NCBI RefSeq assembly: GCF_002741015.1
Contig: NZ_CP016616.1
Span: 355,501-419,500 of the forward strand
Length of the DNA: 64,000 nucleotides
Reading direction: 5' to 3'
Source of the DNA: Microvirga ossetica
GTDB lineage: Bacteria > Pseudomonadota > Alphaproteobacteria > Rhizobiales > Beijerinckiaceae
Every line of letters starts with the position of its first letter. Positions within the stretch are counted from its first letter, which is position 1. The notes under the pieces were generated by a model that saw only the letters and a program-made list of their open reading frames with translations, did no database searches and was not told where the DNA came from. This document shows, one piece after another, positions 55,844 through 64,000 of this stretch. The position numbers and the translations under genes are program-made.

Positions 55844-57918
55844 TGACTGAGATTACGCTGGACCCAGCCCTTCGCGGGATTATCGACCTCTCAAACGTCG
55901 AGGACCTGCCGATAACGCCGCTTCGCTTCTGGACTGATCCTGGTGATGGGACCCTGCCCTATGAGGTCGATCTAAGAGAATTTGCAGGAGGTGGCAGGTT
56001 CGAAAACATTGCCCCACAGGCTCGCCACTCTTGGACTGGCGACTTTGCGGGACGTCCGAAGTTTGCAGCCCAGTTTGCAGAGATGCTCCGACTTCAAAGG
56101 CTGGCGGAGGATAGTGCGACTGCTTCACGGGCTGCAATGCGGGCTTTCTTTCGCTTCCTTGATAAGGTTGATCCACTCGGAGATGTTGCTGACGTTTCTG
56201 GAGTCAACGACCGGCACGGTAGCAATTTTCGGCAGTGGCTGGAAGATGGCAATGGCGCACGCTCATTTTATCGAGTCCTGAAAACGACCGTCGGCCGAAT
56301 GCGCGAGCTTCAGGCTCTGCCGCCTCTGTTTTGGCCCGCGCGCAACCGTGACGAGCCGACGGAGCAAGATGACATAGACCAAGTGGGAATGCGCCGGTTC
56401 TTTCATGCGTTGAAGGACGAAGGTCGTCAGATCAAGGCCATGTTTCGTCAGGGAGAGAGACTTGCTTGTGAGGGCGGTGATCCAAGGGCGCGGCGTACAG
56501 CTAGAGGTTTGATGCTTGCGTCTTGGGACGTTCGTGAAAATCACGCTTGGCTCGTTCGGTCGCTCACCCAAGAACGGCTATTGAGCAAGCGCGAGTTCCT
56601 AGCCGAGGGAGCTGCGGGACTTCATAATGCCAACGATGTCGAAACTCAGAAATTTGATGGCCCGGAATACTTGGCTCCCGGCATGACCTCGCGGGGCCGC
56701 GAGGGTATCGTTGGCAAATTGCGATGGTTTTACCCGAGCTATCACGATACCGCTATCTTTCTCTGGCTGTTTCTAATTGGAACAGGCTGGAACTTGGCCA
56801 CGGCGCTCGGTCTTGACGTGACTGAACCGGACCCGGACCTGGACAGGCCCGTAAGGCCGGAAATGAACTGGGCGGAAGACCACCCACAAAAGCCCGAATT
56901 CAAGGTACTTCACAGCTTCAAAGGGCGCGCGGACCGCCATGTTTTCGCGCTCTCCATGTGCGATCCGGAGTGGCATCCGTATCAGATCATCAAGTTTATG
57001 ATTTCGAGGACCGCAGTCCTCCGACAGACCGTTCAATATCAGTTGAAGCAAGCTCGGGAACGGCAGCGAGGCAATCCAACGCCGAAAATTCTAGCCGAGA
57101 TCGCCCGCCTTGAAGCGATGGCCAGGAGCCCTTGGCTTTACCACGTTGTCAACGAGGTTGGCCGCATCGGGGTGTTTACACATGACGATAGTGCGAAGCT
57201 CAACAAGATTGCGCGCCTCGCTGCGGTTCGTAAGCCGAATCTTATAGACCGCCACCCACAGATTCAAGAAATCACAACCTCCATTGCACGAGATGCATGG
57301 ATCGGGCATGCCTACGTTCAGAGCGGTTACCATGTCCTTCTGACCCGTCTAGCCAGTCAACATTCGACCTCGCGAACTCTGAAATTTTACCTGAACCGTC
57401 GTCGCTTTCGCGCTCATAGCGAACAGCAAACTCGTCTATGGCAGAAGGCCGTTTTCTCCGAAATCGAAAGCGGGCGTATCCTCGATCATACTCGCATCCG
57501 CATTTTAGTTACTAAGGGCGTAATTACACCTGAGCAGGAAATGAGGCTCCTGGATATACGGCAGAGGACTCGCTTAGGCATGGGCTGCCTCGATCCGACC
57601 GGTCCACCTCGGGAGGTTTCCCCTGATCATAAAGCCGGGGAACTGTGTCGAGTACAACGATGTACCGGTTGTCATCTCGGTGTGGTCTTCGAGGCAAGCC
57701 TACCCTATCTCGCGAGAGCATATGCAGAACTTCGCTTCCTGCAGGGGCAGCTGCCACATTCGAGCTGGCAGGGCTCAAGTTTCGAGGATGAGCTCGACTC
57801 ATTAGAGGAGACGTTGCGAGACTTCACAAAAGAACGGGTCGACGTCCTAGTTGAGGCGTGGACGACGAAACTGAAGAGTGGGGAGATTAGGGTACATGAC
57901 ACCTATCCAAGCTACTGA
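55843..57918 (+). CDS. Large recombinase-like protein, second of trio (GinB-like)
   Basis: The 691-residue protein has a recognisable but degenerate tyrosine recombinase domain. The first catalytic Arg is lost (FLIGTGWNLATALGL, Asn at the Arg position). The HxxR box reads TTSIARDAW with only the Arg kept. The His and Tyr remain in ASQHSTSRTLKFYLNRRR. A C-terminal cysteine cluster (ELCRVQRCTGCHLG) probably binds zinc. It likely works as a structural partner of the two complete recombinases. The ATG at 55843 shares a base with the upstream stop. Confidence 0.78.
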   Translation: MTEITLDPALRGIIDLSNVEDLPITPLRFWTDPGDGTLPYEVDLREFAGGGRFENIAPQARHSWTGDFAGRPKFAAQFAEMLRLQRLAEDSATASRAAMRAFFRFLDKVDPLGDVADVSGVNDRHGSNFRQWLEDGNGARSFYRVLKTTVGRMRELQALPPLFWPARNRDEPTEQDDIDQVGMRRFFHALKDEGRQIKAMFRQGERLACEGGDPRARRTARGLMLASWDVRENHAWLVRSLTQERLLSKREFLAEGAAGLHNANDVETQKFDGPEYLAPGMTSRGREGIVGKLRWFYPSYHDTAIFLWLFLIGTGWNLATALGLDVTEPDPDLDRPVRPEMNWAEDHPQKPEFKVLHSFKGRADRHVFALSMCDPEWHPYQIIKFMISRTAVLRQTVQYQLKQARERQRGNPTPKILAEIARLEAMARSPWLYHVVNEVGRIGVFTHDDSAKLNKIARLAAVRKPNLIDRHPQIQEITTSIARDAWIGHAYVQSGYHVLLTRLASQHSTSRTLKFYLNRRRFRAHSEQQTRLWQKAVFSEIESGRILDHTRIRILVTKGVITPEQEMRLLDIRQRTRLGMGCLDPTGPPREVSPDHKAGELCRVQRCTGCHLGVVFEASLPYLARAYAELRFLQGQLPHSSWQGSSFEDELDSLEETLRDFTKERVDVLVEAWTTKLKSGEIRVHDTYPSY

Positions 57919-59962
57919 AAGCCGATCCCCCAAGAGTGTCGCGATTGACGCATGTCGGCAGGCGATTGTTCAGGCTATTGGAGACTATTCGACCCTCGGC
58001 CAACGTCCGTGGATTGAAGTCCGAAGCATTGAGATTTTCCCAGGGGTGAGACTTGGCGACCCACTCCTAAAGCTTCCGAGAAAGTGGATGCCCAGTGGGG
58101 CAACGGAACGTGAATCTTACAGAACGTTCGATCCGACTCTGGGTGGAGCCCTTCTGGCTGGATCCCAGGAAGCAGTTCGATACAGGGACGAGAGCATTCG
58201 CCGAGCAATGCTGGCGCTTTGGCTCCCAAGGCGCACTAGCACAGGTATCCGATCCTATAAGCCAGTTTCGTGGGCCGGGGCAGTTCGGCTACTGCTCAAG
58301 GCAGTGGAATGGCAGATCAAAAACAAGCCATCTGAAGACGGCTGCGTCTGGTCTCATCTCAACGAGAACGACCTTCGAAGAATGCAGGAGATTTCAACCA
58401 ACCGGAAAACGCAGGAGGCCTTAGGAGCAATCGTCCGTTGGCTGATTGACGCCGGCGATCGGGGCTGTCTTGTAGATTATCCTCGCTTGCTACCGTCTGA
58501 TGACACGACATCTAACGCTACTCACGCGATTCCAGAGAAGGGAAGACGTGGCGAGAAAGCGCTAGAGCGTACCAAAAAGGTGAAGGAACGCAATTGGCAA
58601 CCGTTTCCCGATGAATTCGTATCTCAACTCATCTGGAGAGCGCTGTGGATGCAGGAGAACTTGGGACGGCCTTTACTAGATTGCTGGCGCGGTCTCAGGG
58701 AAATTGCGGACGTTCATGCTACTCGCGGCCGATCTTCCGGTCACCCTTCTGTTATCGCTGAACGTGACGCGTTCATCGCGTCCTTTGATTGGCGTGATGC
58801 GGACGGAACTGCGATCCAAGAACTTCCTTTTATGATCCACCAGCGTCTCGATGCCGGACACGGCCTATCATCGTCTTGGCCGCCAAGGGATACCAAGTCA
58901 TTAAATGTTGCCGTGGGCGTCCTTCAAGTATTGAATCTCAGCACCGTAGCCTTTTGTACAGGAGCACGGTCTAGTGAACTCGGGGATGCCACCGATAAGT
59001 CACTTGAGGCGTTGAGGGACGAGCGCTTCTCGGCTCGGACGTTTAAACTTGTTGAGGAAGAAACTGGAAAGCTACGGGATTGGCCATTGCACCCCCGTGC
59101 TGTTCAGGCCCTCAATCTCCAGTCACAACTATCCATCATATGTCGCCCAGCCGATGAAACCCACCTCTGGTGCACGGTCAGCCGAGGCGGTTCAAAATTG
59201 CTCAATCTCACAGAGCCAATGGTGGCCACGGTTGAGAACCTCGGTTTAACCGAGCTTGCCGGAGAGGACAGAGCGCATGTTCATCGTTGGCGACATACCG
59301 TCGCAAAATTGGTCGCATTGTCTGTCGTTGGTGCGCCTCAAGTCCTCCTCGATCTCTTCGGCCACCGGGATCTCGAGATGACGCTTAGGTACATGCTTTC
59401 TGACCCTGAGGTTGCTCAAGATGCCATGAAGGTTGCGAAGGAGGCGTCATACGCACTCGCAATTGAAGCCATTGAGGAAACTGTGAACAACAATACAGGC
59501 GGACCAGCAGCCACGCCTTTGAAGCAAGGACTTGAGAAGCTTCGGATGGAACGCGGTGAAGAGAAATACGGTGTCGAGACCATTCGCGAAGCGGCAGATA
59601 TTCTGACATTCAACGGACGACATTGGGAACTCGTCCGCCCGGGAATCCTGTGTACCAAAACCCTCGGACAGTTTGGACCTTGCACACAGGGACACGGAGA
59701 GCCTGATCCCGGAAGCTGCAGAACCGGTTGCGATCACCGCCTTGAGCTCGAGCGGTCCAAGAAACATGCCGAAGAGGCCATGCTCTGCCTGCTTGCGGAA
59801 CGGGCCGGAGCGGAAGCCGAAGGGCTTGACATGCTTGTCGCCAATCTCGATGGGCAAATCCTTGCGCACTTGAAGCGGTGGCCGGACATCCGAAACCGTA
59901 TTATCGCAGCCAACGACCTTGCACGCCAATTGTGGGAGGTATCTCTTGCCGAAGCGGCCTAA
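57896..59962 (+). CDS. Large tyrosine recombinase, third of trio (GinC-like)
   Basis: A 688-residue recombinase with a complete active site: Arg in CTGARSSELGDAT (near 356), HxxR in VHRWRHTVAKL (near 460), His and Tyr in LFGHRDLEMTLRYML (near 488-499). After the catalytic domain comes a cysteine-rich segment (CTKTLGQFGPCTQ, DPGSCRTGCDHR) and a helical tail. I start at the ATG at 57896 (MTPIQATESRSP), overlapping the upstream gene by 23 bases; a GTG at 57878 is also in frame. It matches ginC in position and size class. Confidence 0.85.
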   Translation: MTPIQATESRSPKSVAIDACRQAIVQAIGDYSTLGQRPWIEVRSIEIFPGVRLGDPLLKLPRKWMPSGATERESYRTFDPTLGGALLAGSQEAVRYRDESIRRAMLALWLPRRTSTGIRSYKPVSWAGAVRLLLKAVEWQIKNKPSEDGCVWSHLNENDLRRMQEISTNRKTQEALGAIVRWLIDAGDRGCLVDYPRLLPSDDTTSNATHAIPEKGRRGEKALERTKKVKERNWQPFPDEFVSQLIWRALWMQENLGRPLLDCWRGLREIADVHATRGRSSGHPSVIAERDAFIASFDWRDADGTAIQELPFMIHQRLDAGHGLSSSWPPRDTKSLNVAVGVLQVLNLSTVAFCTGARSSELGDATDKSLEALRDERFSARTFKLVEEETGKLRDWPLHPRAVQALNLQSQLSIICRPADETHLWCTVSRGGSKLLNLTEPMVATVENLGLTELAGEDRAHVHRWRHTVAKLVALSVVGAPQVLLDLFGHRDLEMTLRYMLSDPEVAQDAMKVAKEASYALAIEAIEETVNNNTGGPAATPLKQGLEKLRMERGEEKYGVETIREAADILTFNGRHWELVRPGILCTKTLGQFGPCTQGHGEPDPGSCRTGCDHRLELERSKKHAEEAMLCLLAERAGAEAEGLDMLVANLDGQILAHLKRWPDIRNRIIAANDLARQLWEVSLAEAA

Positions 59963-60497
59963 GGTTGAGAAAGCGCCCCAAAAGAAGTCGATTGCTGATC
60001 ACGGGCGGGAGGCGTCGAATCGTAAGAAGAAGTCGACACGCGACGCCTTGATTGATGCCATGCGTGAAATGGAGCGCGAGATAGAGAAAAACAACGGCCT
60101 CTATCCTTTCGCCGAAGATGGGTTCGTCAACACCCAAGAGGTCTTGCGGCGTGCCGGCAAGAGTTCAGCTCTTCTTGAAAAGTCGCATCATAAAGTTGCG
60201 GGCGGACTTAAGGAAGACGTTACGGACTGGGTCATGCGCGTCAACGGGAGGATCACCGGAGGTGTCCGGATTGTCCGGAAGCTCATCAGGCAGGAGGTGA
60301 ATGAGGCTGACGACCGCGTGGAGGCCATTAAGCAGGCATGGACGGAAGCCGAATTGGAGTACATCCAGGCCAGAGAAGATATTGTAGAGAAGGATAAGGA
60401 GATCACTGTCCTCAAATTGGAGATCTCGTATCTGAAGGCAAAGCTTGCCGGAGCGAACGTAGTTCAACTTCGTCCCACCGAGCGGGAGCCAAGCTGA
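59946..60497 (+). CDS. Small basic/coiled-coil protein of the recombinase operon (GinD-like)
   Basis: A 183-residue protein starting at TTG 59946, chosen because GGGAGG lies six bases upstream; no ATG fits. A lysine-rich N-terminus (KRPKVEKAPQKKS, NRKKKSTRDALIDAMREME) is followed by a possible DNA-binding region (DGFVNTQEVLRRAGKSSALL) and a C-terminal coiled coil (EIEYIQ-like heptads, KDKEITVLKLEISYLKAKL). It overlaps the recombinase gene by 17 bases. Position and size fit ginD, the fourth essential recombination gene of GInts; that assignment is inference. Confidence 0.65.
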   Translation: MPKRPKVEKAPQKKSIADHGREASNRKKKSTRDALIDAMREMEREIEKNNGLYPFAEDGFVNTQEVLRRAGKSSALLEKSHHKVAGGLKEDVTDWVMRVNGRITGGVRIVRKLIRQEVNEADDRVEAIKQAWTEAELEYIQAREDIVEKDKEITVLKLEISYLKAKLAGANVVQLRPTEREPS

Positions 60498-60967
60498 TGG
60501 TCCGCCCATCCGTTCTTCCCATTATCCTACCTGTGCTCGAGCCGTACCTCGAGGTGAAGCATCGGGAATTCCTCAACGCTGGTAGTAAAACCCCCACCCT
60601 GCCCGGCACGGCTGACGGCAAAGTGAACGTCCGCCATCTTGTCCGCGACCTGATGCGGTTAGATTCGGCGATCCTTGATAGCCATGAGCAGCACTTCTTC
60701 CGGAAAAAAGAGCTGTACGATCGAGTCGATAGAATTGCTGAGGAGCAAGGGCTGAAAGCAATTGGAAGCCGCTCCGACGACGAGGACCAGGATGCCGCCC
60801 GTAAGAGGATTAGTATGATCGGTCGGGAGACGTCTGACTTGCGCCAGAGCCTCGCGGAACGAGAGGCTCTAATCGAGAGCCTGCGGCGGGAGAATGCAGG
60901 CCTGAGGGAGCGGCTGGGCCTCGTCGAGGAGACTGGAATGATCTTTCGGACTGAGGATCCAACATGA
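60497..60967 (+). CDS. Small coiled-coil protein in the recombinase operon
   Basis: A 156-residue protein whose ATG overlaps the upstream TGA. The N-terminus reads VRPSVLPIILPVLEPYLEVK; the C-terminal half is a charged coiled coil (SLAEREALIESLRRENAGLR). Its stop overlaps the helicase start (ATGA). Family not recognised. Tight coupling suggests it forms a complex with the RecD-like helicase or the recombinases. Confidence 0.65.
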   Translation: MVRPSVLPIILPVLEPYLEVKHREFLNAGSKTPTLPGTADGKVNVRHLVRDLMRLDSAILDSHEQHFFRKKELYDRVDRIAEEQGLKAIGSRSDDEDQDAARKRISMIGRETSDLRQSLAEREALIESLRRENAGLRERLGLVEETGMIFRTEDPT

Positions 60968-63201
60968 CAGTCATTGTTATTGATCGCATCCTCTCGCGAA
61001 AACCCTTTGGCGTTATCTTTGCCGGCCGTGTGACCGAAGGCGGCCCTGAAGGCGTCAAGCGGCTTGTGGTAGTCGCTAAACGGGAAGCCATGTTCGGCGA
61101 TCCGGCCGAGGGTGAAGCCTGGCGTGTCGAGGGATCCTTCCGGCAAGGTCCGAACGGACCCCAGTTGGATGCGGCGCGGGCGGCCCGAGCTTTGCCGTCG
61201 GGGATTTTGATCAAGGACTACATCGCCCGAGAGATCTCAGGGATTGGATCTGACCGCGCCCGCCGGCTCTGGGAGGCCTATGGAACGCGGCTGCCGGAGG
61301 TCCTACTCGCTGGGGACGTTCCCGCGATTGCCGAGGCCATGGCTCCGGAAAGGCCGATCCTGGGTCCACGCCTTGCAGCCGCGTTGGTGCGAGCCTGGCG
61401 GGAATCCGATGCAGAGACCCGTCTGGTGGAGTGGTCACAGAGCCGCGGGATCGACGACGCTCGACTCGTGCGACGGATTTCCAGAATCTTGGGTGAGGAT
61501 GCAATCGAGCGCCTCGAACGGAATCCCTGGTGCTTGGTCTCCTTCCTACCATGGCAGAAGGTGGACGGCCTTGGCCTGCGGGTCGCCCGCGAGGACGGTA
61601 TTGTCGAACCTGAAGATGAGTTGAACCGCCTCGTTGGTGCCGTCGACGCCGCCGTGAAGGACTTGATCGAGACGGGGGCGACCGCAAGCACTGATCGCGA
61701 TATGCGGGCCCGCGTGGCCGCCAAACTAAACGTATCCCGCGATCACCGGCGCCTTGAAGCAGCGATGTCAGCGGGCGTCCGAAACGGCGCCATCGTTGCC
61801 GGAGAATACGGCCAGTGGCGTGCTCCGGGATGCGCCATGATGGAAGACGCAATCTTGGCGCGTCTTCGGCAGCTGTCGAAGATACCGCCCTCCCGCGGAA
61901 ATGACCAGCCGACAGACCTGGAGGCCGCGCTCGCCGGCTATGAGCGCTCGGCAGGGCCATTGCATCCAGAGCAGAGAGCGGCGGTTATGAAGGTTCTTTG
62001 CTACCGCTTCGCCTGCCTTCAGGGTGGTGCTGGTGTCGGCAAGACGCACACCACAAAAGCGATCTGTGCCGTTTGGGAAGCCACCGGAGGTAAGGTCCTG
62101 TTGGCGGCCCTCGCTGGCAAAGCAGCCCTGCGCCTAAACCAATCGACAGGCCGCCTGGCCCGAACCCTTTTCCGAACAATCCAGGAGCTGGATGAGCGAG
62201 CTAGCATCCTTGAGCGCCAGTCGGATCCGGATATGGATCCCAACGAATACGCGGCCCTGGAGCTTCGGCTCCTTCGCCTCCCTGAGATCACGCCTCAAAC
62301 CCTGGTGCTGGTCGACGAAGCCTCAATGGTTGACATCTCTACCTTGCATGCCCTTCTCCGTCGGATGCCGCTGGGCGCTCGCCTCCTCATGGTTGGTGAT
62401 GACCGCCAGCTTCCTCCAGTTTCCTTCGGGCTGACCTTCCACAGCGTCGTTGCCGATCCTGAGATCACAGCCCGCCTGACGGTCGTCCATCGGCAGACCG
62501 GGGAAACCGGCATTCCAAGTTTCTCAGAAGCCCTACGCAACCGCAAAATGCCACCCGTGCCCCTCTACGCCGGCATTGCTCAGGACGGTGTATTCCTGCT
62601 ACCGGCCTCTTCACCGAACGAGATCTCGGACGGTGTTGCCCGAGCCTTCCAGGAACTCGCGCAGGACGAGGTGGTGGTTGTATCCCCAATGAACGAGGGA
62701 ACGGCCGGCGTAAGAAGCCTGAATAAGAATCTGCATCGACTTCATCTTGAGGCCAACGATGGCTTGGAAATATCAAGCCCCCTCGGCGAGTGGTTCTCTG
62801 TCGGCGAGCCGATCGTCCATCGACGCAACGATTACCAGCGCGGCCTCTACAACGGGAGCCTTGGTGTCGTGAAAAGCATTGACCCCAACACCAAGTCGCT
62901 CGTGGCGACCTTCGATGGCGACGAAGAAGGCGAACATGTTTTCAACTCCGGGGAGACAATCGATCTTTCCCTTGCCTACGCCCTCACTTGCCATCGTGCC
63001 CAAGGATCCCAAGCTAGACGGATTGTTATTGCTTTGATGCCTTCCCGCCTCCTGGATCCATCTTGGCTCTACACAGCCGTAACGCGTGCTGAGAACCAAG
63101 TCGTAATCGTCGGTAGTGTCGACACGATCGCCGACGCGCTCAAGGTTCCATGGGCCGCAGAGCGGCGACGGGTCGGGCTTCGCTGGCTGGAGGGCGTATA
63201 G
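60964..63201 (+). CDS. RecD-like SF1 DNA helicase
   Basis: A 745-residue ATPase of the RecD/RecD2 class. An N-terminal OB-like part and helix-hairpin-helix (IKDYIAREISGIGSDRARRL) are followed by Walker A CLQGGAGVGKTHTTKA (near 354), Walker B LVLVDEASMVDISTL (near 452), GDDRQLPPVSFG, and the C-terminal ALTCHRAQGSQARRIVIAL and WLYTAVTRAENQVVIVG. This is the stand-alone RecD2 layout, not the RecBCD subunit. It ends the six-gene overlapping chain, suggesting a role in processing DNA during island excision or integration, though it may be cargo. Confidence 0.88.
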   Translation: MTVIVIDRILSRKPFGVIFAGRVTEGGPEGVKRLVVVAKREAMFGDPAEGEAWRVEGSFRQGPNGPQLDAARAARALPSGILIKDYIAREISGIGSDRARRLWEAYGTRLPEVLLAGDVPAIAEAMAPERPILGPRLAAALVRAWRESDAETRLVEWSQSRGIDDARLVRRISRILGEDAIERLERNPWCLVSFLPWQKVDGLGLRVAREDGIVEPEDELNRLVGAVDAAVKDLIETGATASTDRDMRARVAAKLNVSRDHRRLEAAMSAGVRNGAIVAGEYGQWRAPGCAMMEDAILARLRQLSKIPPSRGNDQPTDLEAALAGYERSAGPLHPEQRAAVMKVLCYRFACLQGGAGVGKTHTTKAICAVWEATGGKVLLAALAGKAALRLNQSTGRLARTLFRTIQELDERASILERQSDPDMDPNEYAALELRLLRLPEITPQTLVLVDEASMVDISTLHALLRRMPLGARLLMVGDDRQLPPVSFGLTFHSVVADPEITARLTVVHRQTGETGIPSFSEALRNRKMPPVPLYAGIAQDGVFLLPASSPNEISDGVARAFQELAQDEVVVVSPMNEGTAGVRSLNKNLHRLHLEANDGLEISSPLGEWFSVGEPIVHRRNDYQRGLYNGSLGVVKSIDPNTKSLVATFDGDEEGEHVFNSGETIDLSLAYALTCHRAQGSQARRIVIALMPSRLLDPSWLYTAVTRAENQVVIVGSVDTIADALKVPWAAERRRVGLRWLEGV

Positions 63202-63465
63202 AACTCGCTTACGCCTGGGTCGTTCAGAGTTCGCGAGCATAGATCTTTCCATAACGTGCTTAGTCGTCCATGGCCGACGACAGCACCATCACAAATCGCG
63301 AGCCCATGGCCCGAGCCTGTCGCAAGATTGTCACGACAGCAACGCAGTCGATTGTTGGAGACGTTTTAGATTTAGGCAATGGGGTTATCATTCCATAGCG
63401 ATGAGAGTCCCACAAAACATCTTTCATCTACAATTGCACAATTTAACTTGATAAGGGACTATTCA

Positions 63466-63827
63466 ATGCAGTTTGCTGTGACATCTATCAAACGCCCCAA
63501 GCTCGAGGCCAAGCTGTTAAAGCGCTTTTTAGCTGCTTTGGGATATGAGGTTCGTCTTGGAACCTGTCAGCAACAGTCGCTCGAATGTTGGGCTACCGAG
63601 ACTATCGCGAACTTAGTCGCCTTGCGGACACGCTGCCATTAGCGGACGGTGACGCCTCTGTTGACGAGGAGACGCGCGAAATGCGACGTCGGTGGCAGAT
63701 CAGCGTACTCATTGACGACGGCTTCGGACTAGAGCACGCGGCAGCCGCGGTCGACGAAATCCAACCGACAGGCTACGGGCCACGACCCGACTCTGCTCCT
63801 AAAAACCGAAACAAATTTGGGGCATGA
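63466..63827 (+). pseudogene. Frameshifted small conserved protein
   Basis: The first frame reads MQFAVTSIKRPKLEAKLLKR and LGYEVRLGTCQQQSLE; the second frame resumes at LGYRDYRELSRLADTLPLAD and runs through DEETREMRRRWQ to EIQPTGYG. Together they match a short protein type I associate with Methylobacteriaceae plasmids and islands (some annotated as glyoxalase-superfamily). A single-base indel near 63575-63590 breaks the frame. It could be a true pseudogene or a base error. Confidence 0.55.
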
Positions 63828-63952
63828 GTGGGGACTGCGAGGCGTAAACCGATCCCGTACTGTCGAGGTCAGAAGTCAAGTTGGCGCGCGTTCAATGAGC
63901 TGGTTTGGACACAACAGAACCTCATAATTGAACGATCTCCTGTATTTAAGGG

Positions 63953-63978
63953 CGATGTGCATCGCAAGATGCACATCG
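63953..63978. repeat. Perfect inverted repeat
   Basis: CGATGTGCATC (63953-63963), a four-base GCAA loop, then GATGCACATCG (63968-63978). There is no T-run on either side, so it is not a simple terminator. It could be an operator, an attachment-type site, or a hairpin in a transcript that continues past the window. Confidence 0.6.
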
Positions 63979-64000
63979 AATATCAGGCGGCGCTTGGAAA

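Noticed and set aside
54545..59962. Calling the recombinase trio a RIT element
   Set aside because: RIT recombinases are about 300-400 residues each; here two are near 690 residues and one lacks catalytic residues.
1..64000. CRISPR arrays, tRNA and rRNA genes
   Set aside because: I saw no regularly spaced direct repeats, no T-loop/acceptor combinations and no rRNA-like stretches; a dedicated scan could still find a missed tRNA.

Overview
The window is high-GC DNA from an alphaproteobacterium. The order aroQ-accB-accC-aat-DUF2155 near an NDUFA12-like gene, the rne / amidase-PBP1A-prfB block and a vitamin B12-dependent ribonucleotide reductase point to Hyphomicrobiales, most likely Methylobacteriaceae (Microvirga or Methylobacterium relatives). 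The order is well supported; the family is inference.

Positions 1-39,700 are mostly chromosomal core. In order: the start of a suf iron-sulfur cluster operon (sufB and a cysteine desulfurase, minus strand), an alpha/beta hydrolase, a large secreted RTX metalloprotease, tyrS, an AsmA-like envelope protein, a one-cysteine Bcp peroxiredoxin, and a second metalloprotease split by an IS701-family insertion (14-bp inverted ends, CTAG target duplication). Next come prfB with its programmed +1 frameshift, a class A penicillin-binding protein, an amidase, rne, an aminotransferase, a DsbA/ScsC-like oxidoreductase, aroQ-accB-accC, a methyltransferase, aat and a DUF2155 protein. A plastic stretch with an acyltransferase-like gene, an aldo/keto reductase, a DUF4239 membrane protein and two neighbouring insertion sequences (IS110, IS481) precedes the NDUFA12-like gene. 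The core ends with nrdJ behind a long, strongly structured leader.

Positions 40,020-52,838 are an accessory, defence-like island. Four genes overlapping by 1-4 bases run on the plus strand: an MBL-fold hydrolase, one polypeptide carrying E2-like, E1-like (ThiF) and JAB/JAMM peptidase domains, a patatin-like phospholipase, and a second MBL-fold protein. No ubiquitin-like protein and no CD-NTase is visible. Converging on it is a three-gene minus-strand operon: an SF1 helicase, a SEC-C protein with a restriction-like nuclease core, and an HNH endonuclease. Between the two operons lies a sequence that could fold as a pseudoknot.

Positions 52,839-54,544 are decayed DNA with fragments of a lost gene and of a tyrosine recombinase. 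Positions 54,545-63,201 hold six overlapping genes: three large tyrosine recombinase-family proteins, two small charged proteins and a RecD-like helicase. The first four resemble the ginABCD recombination operon of GInt genomic islands. The window ends with a frameshifted small gene and a perfect inverted repeat. The likely reading is that the recombinase operon is the mobility module of an island or islands carrying the two defence-like operons; the far boundary lies outside the window.
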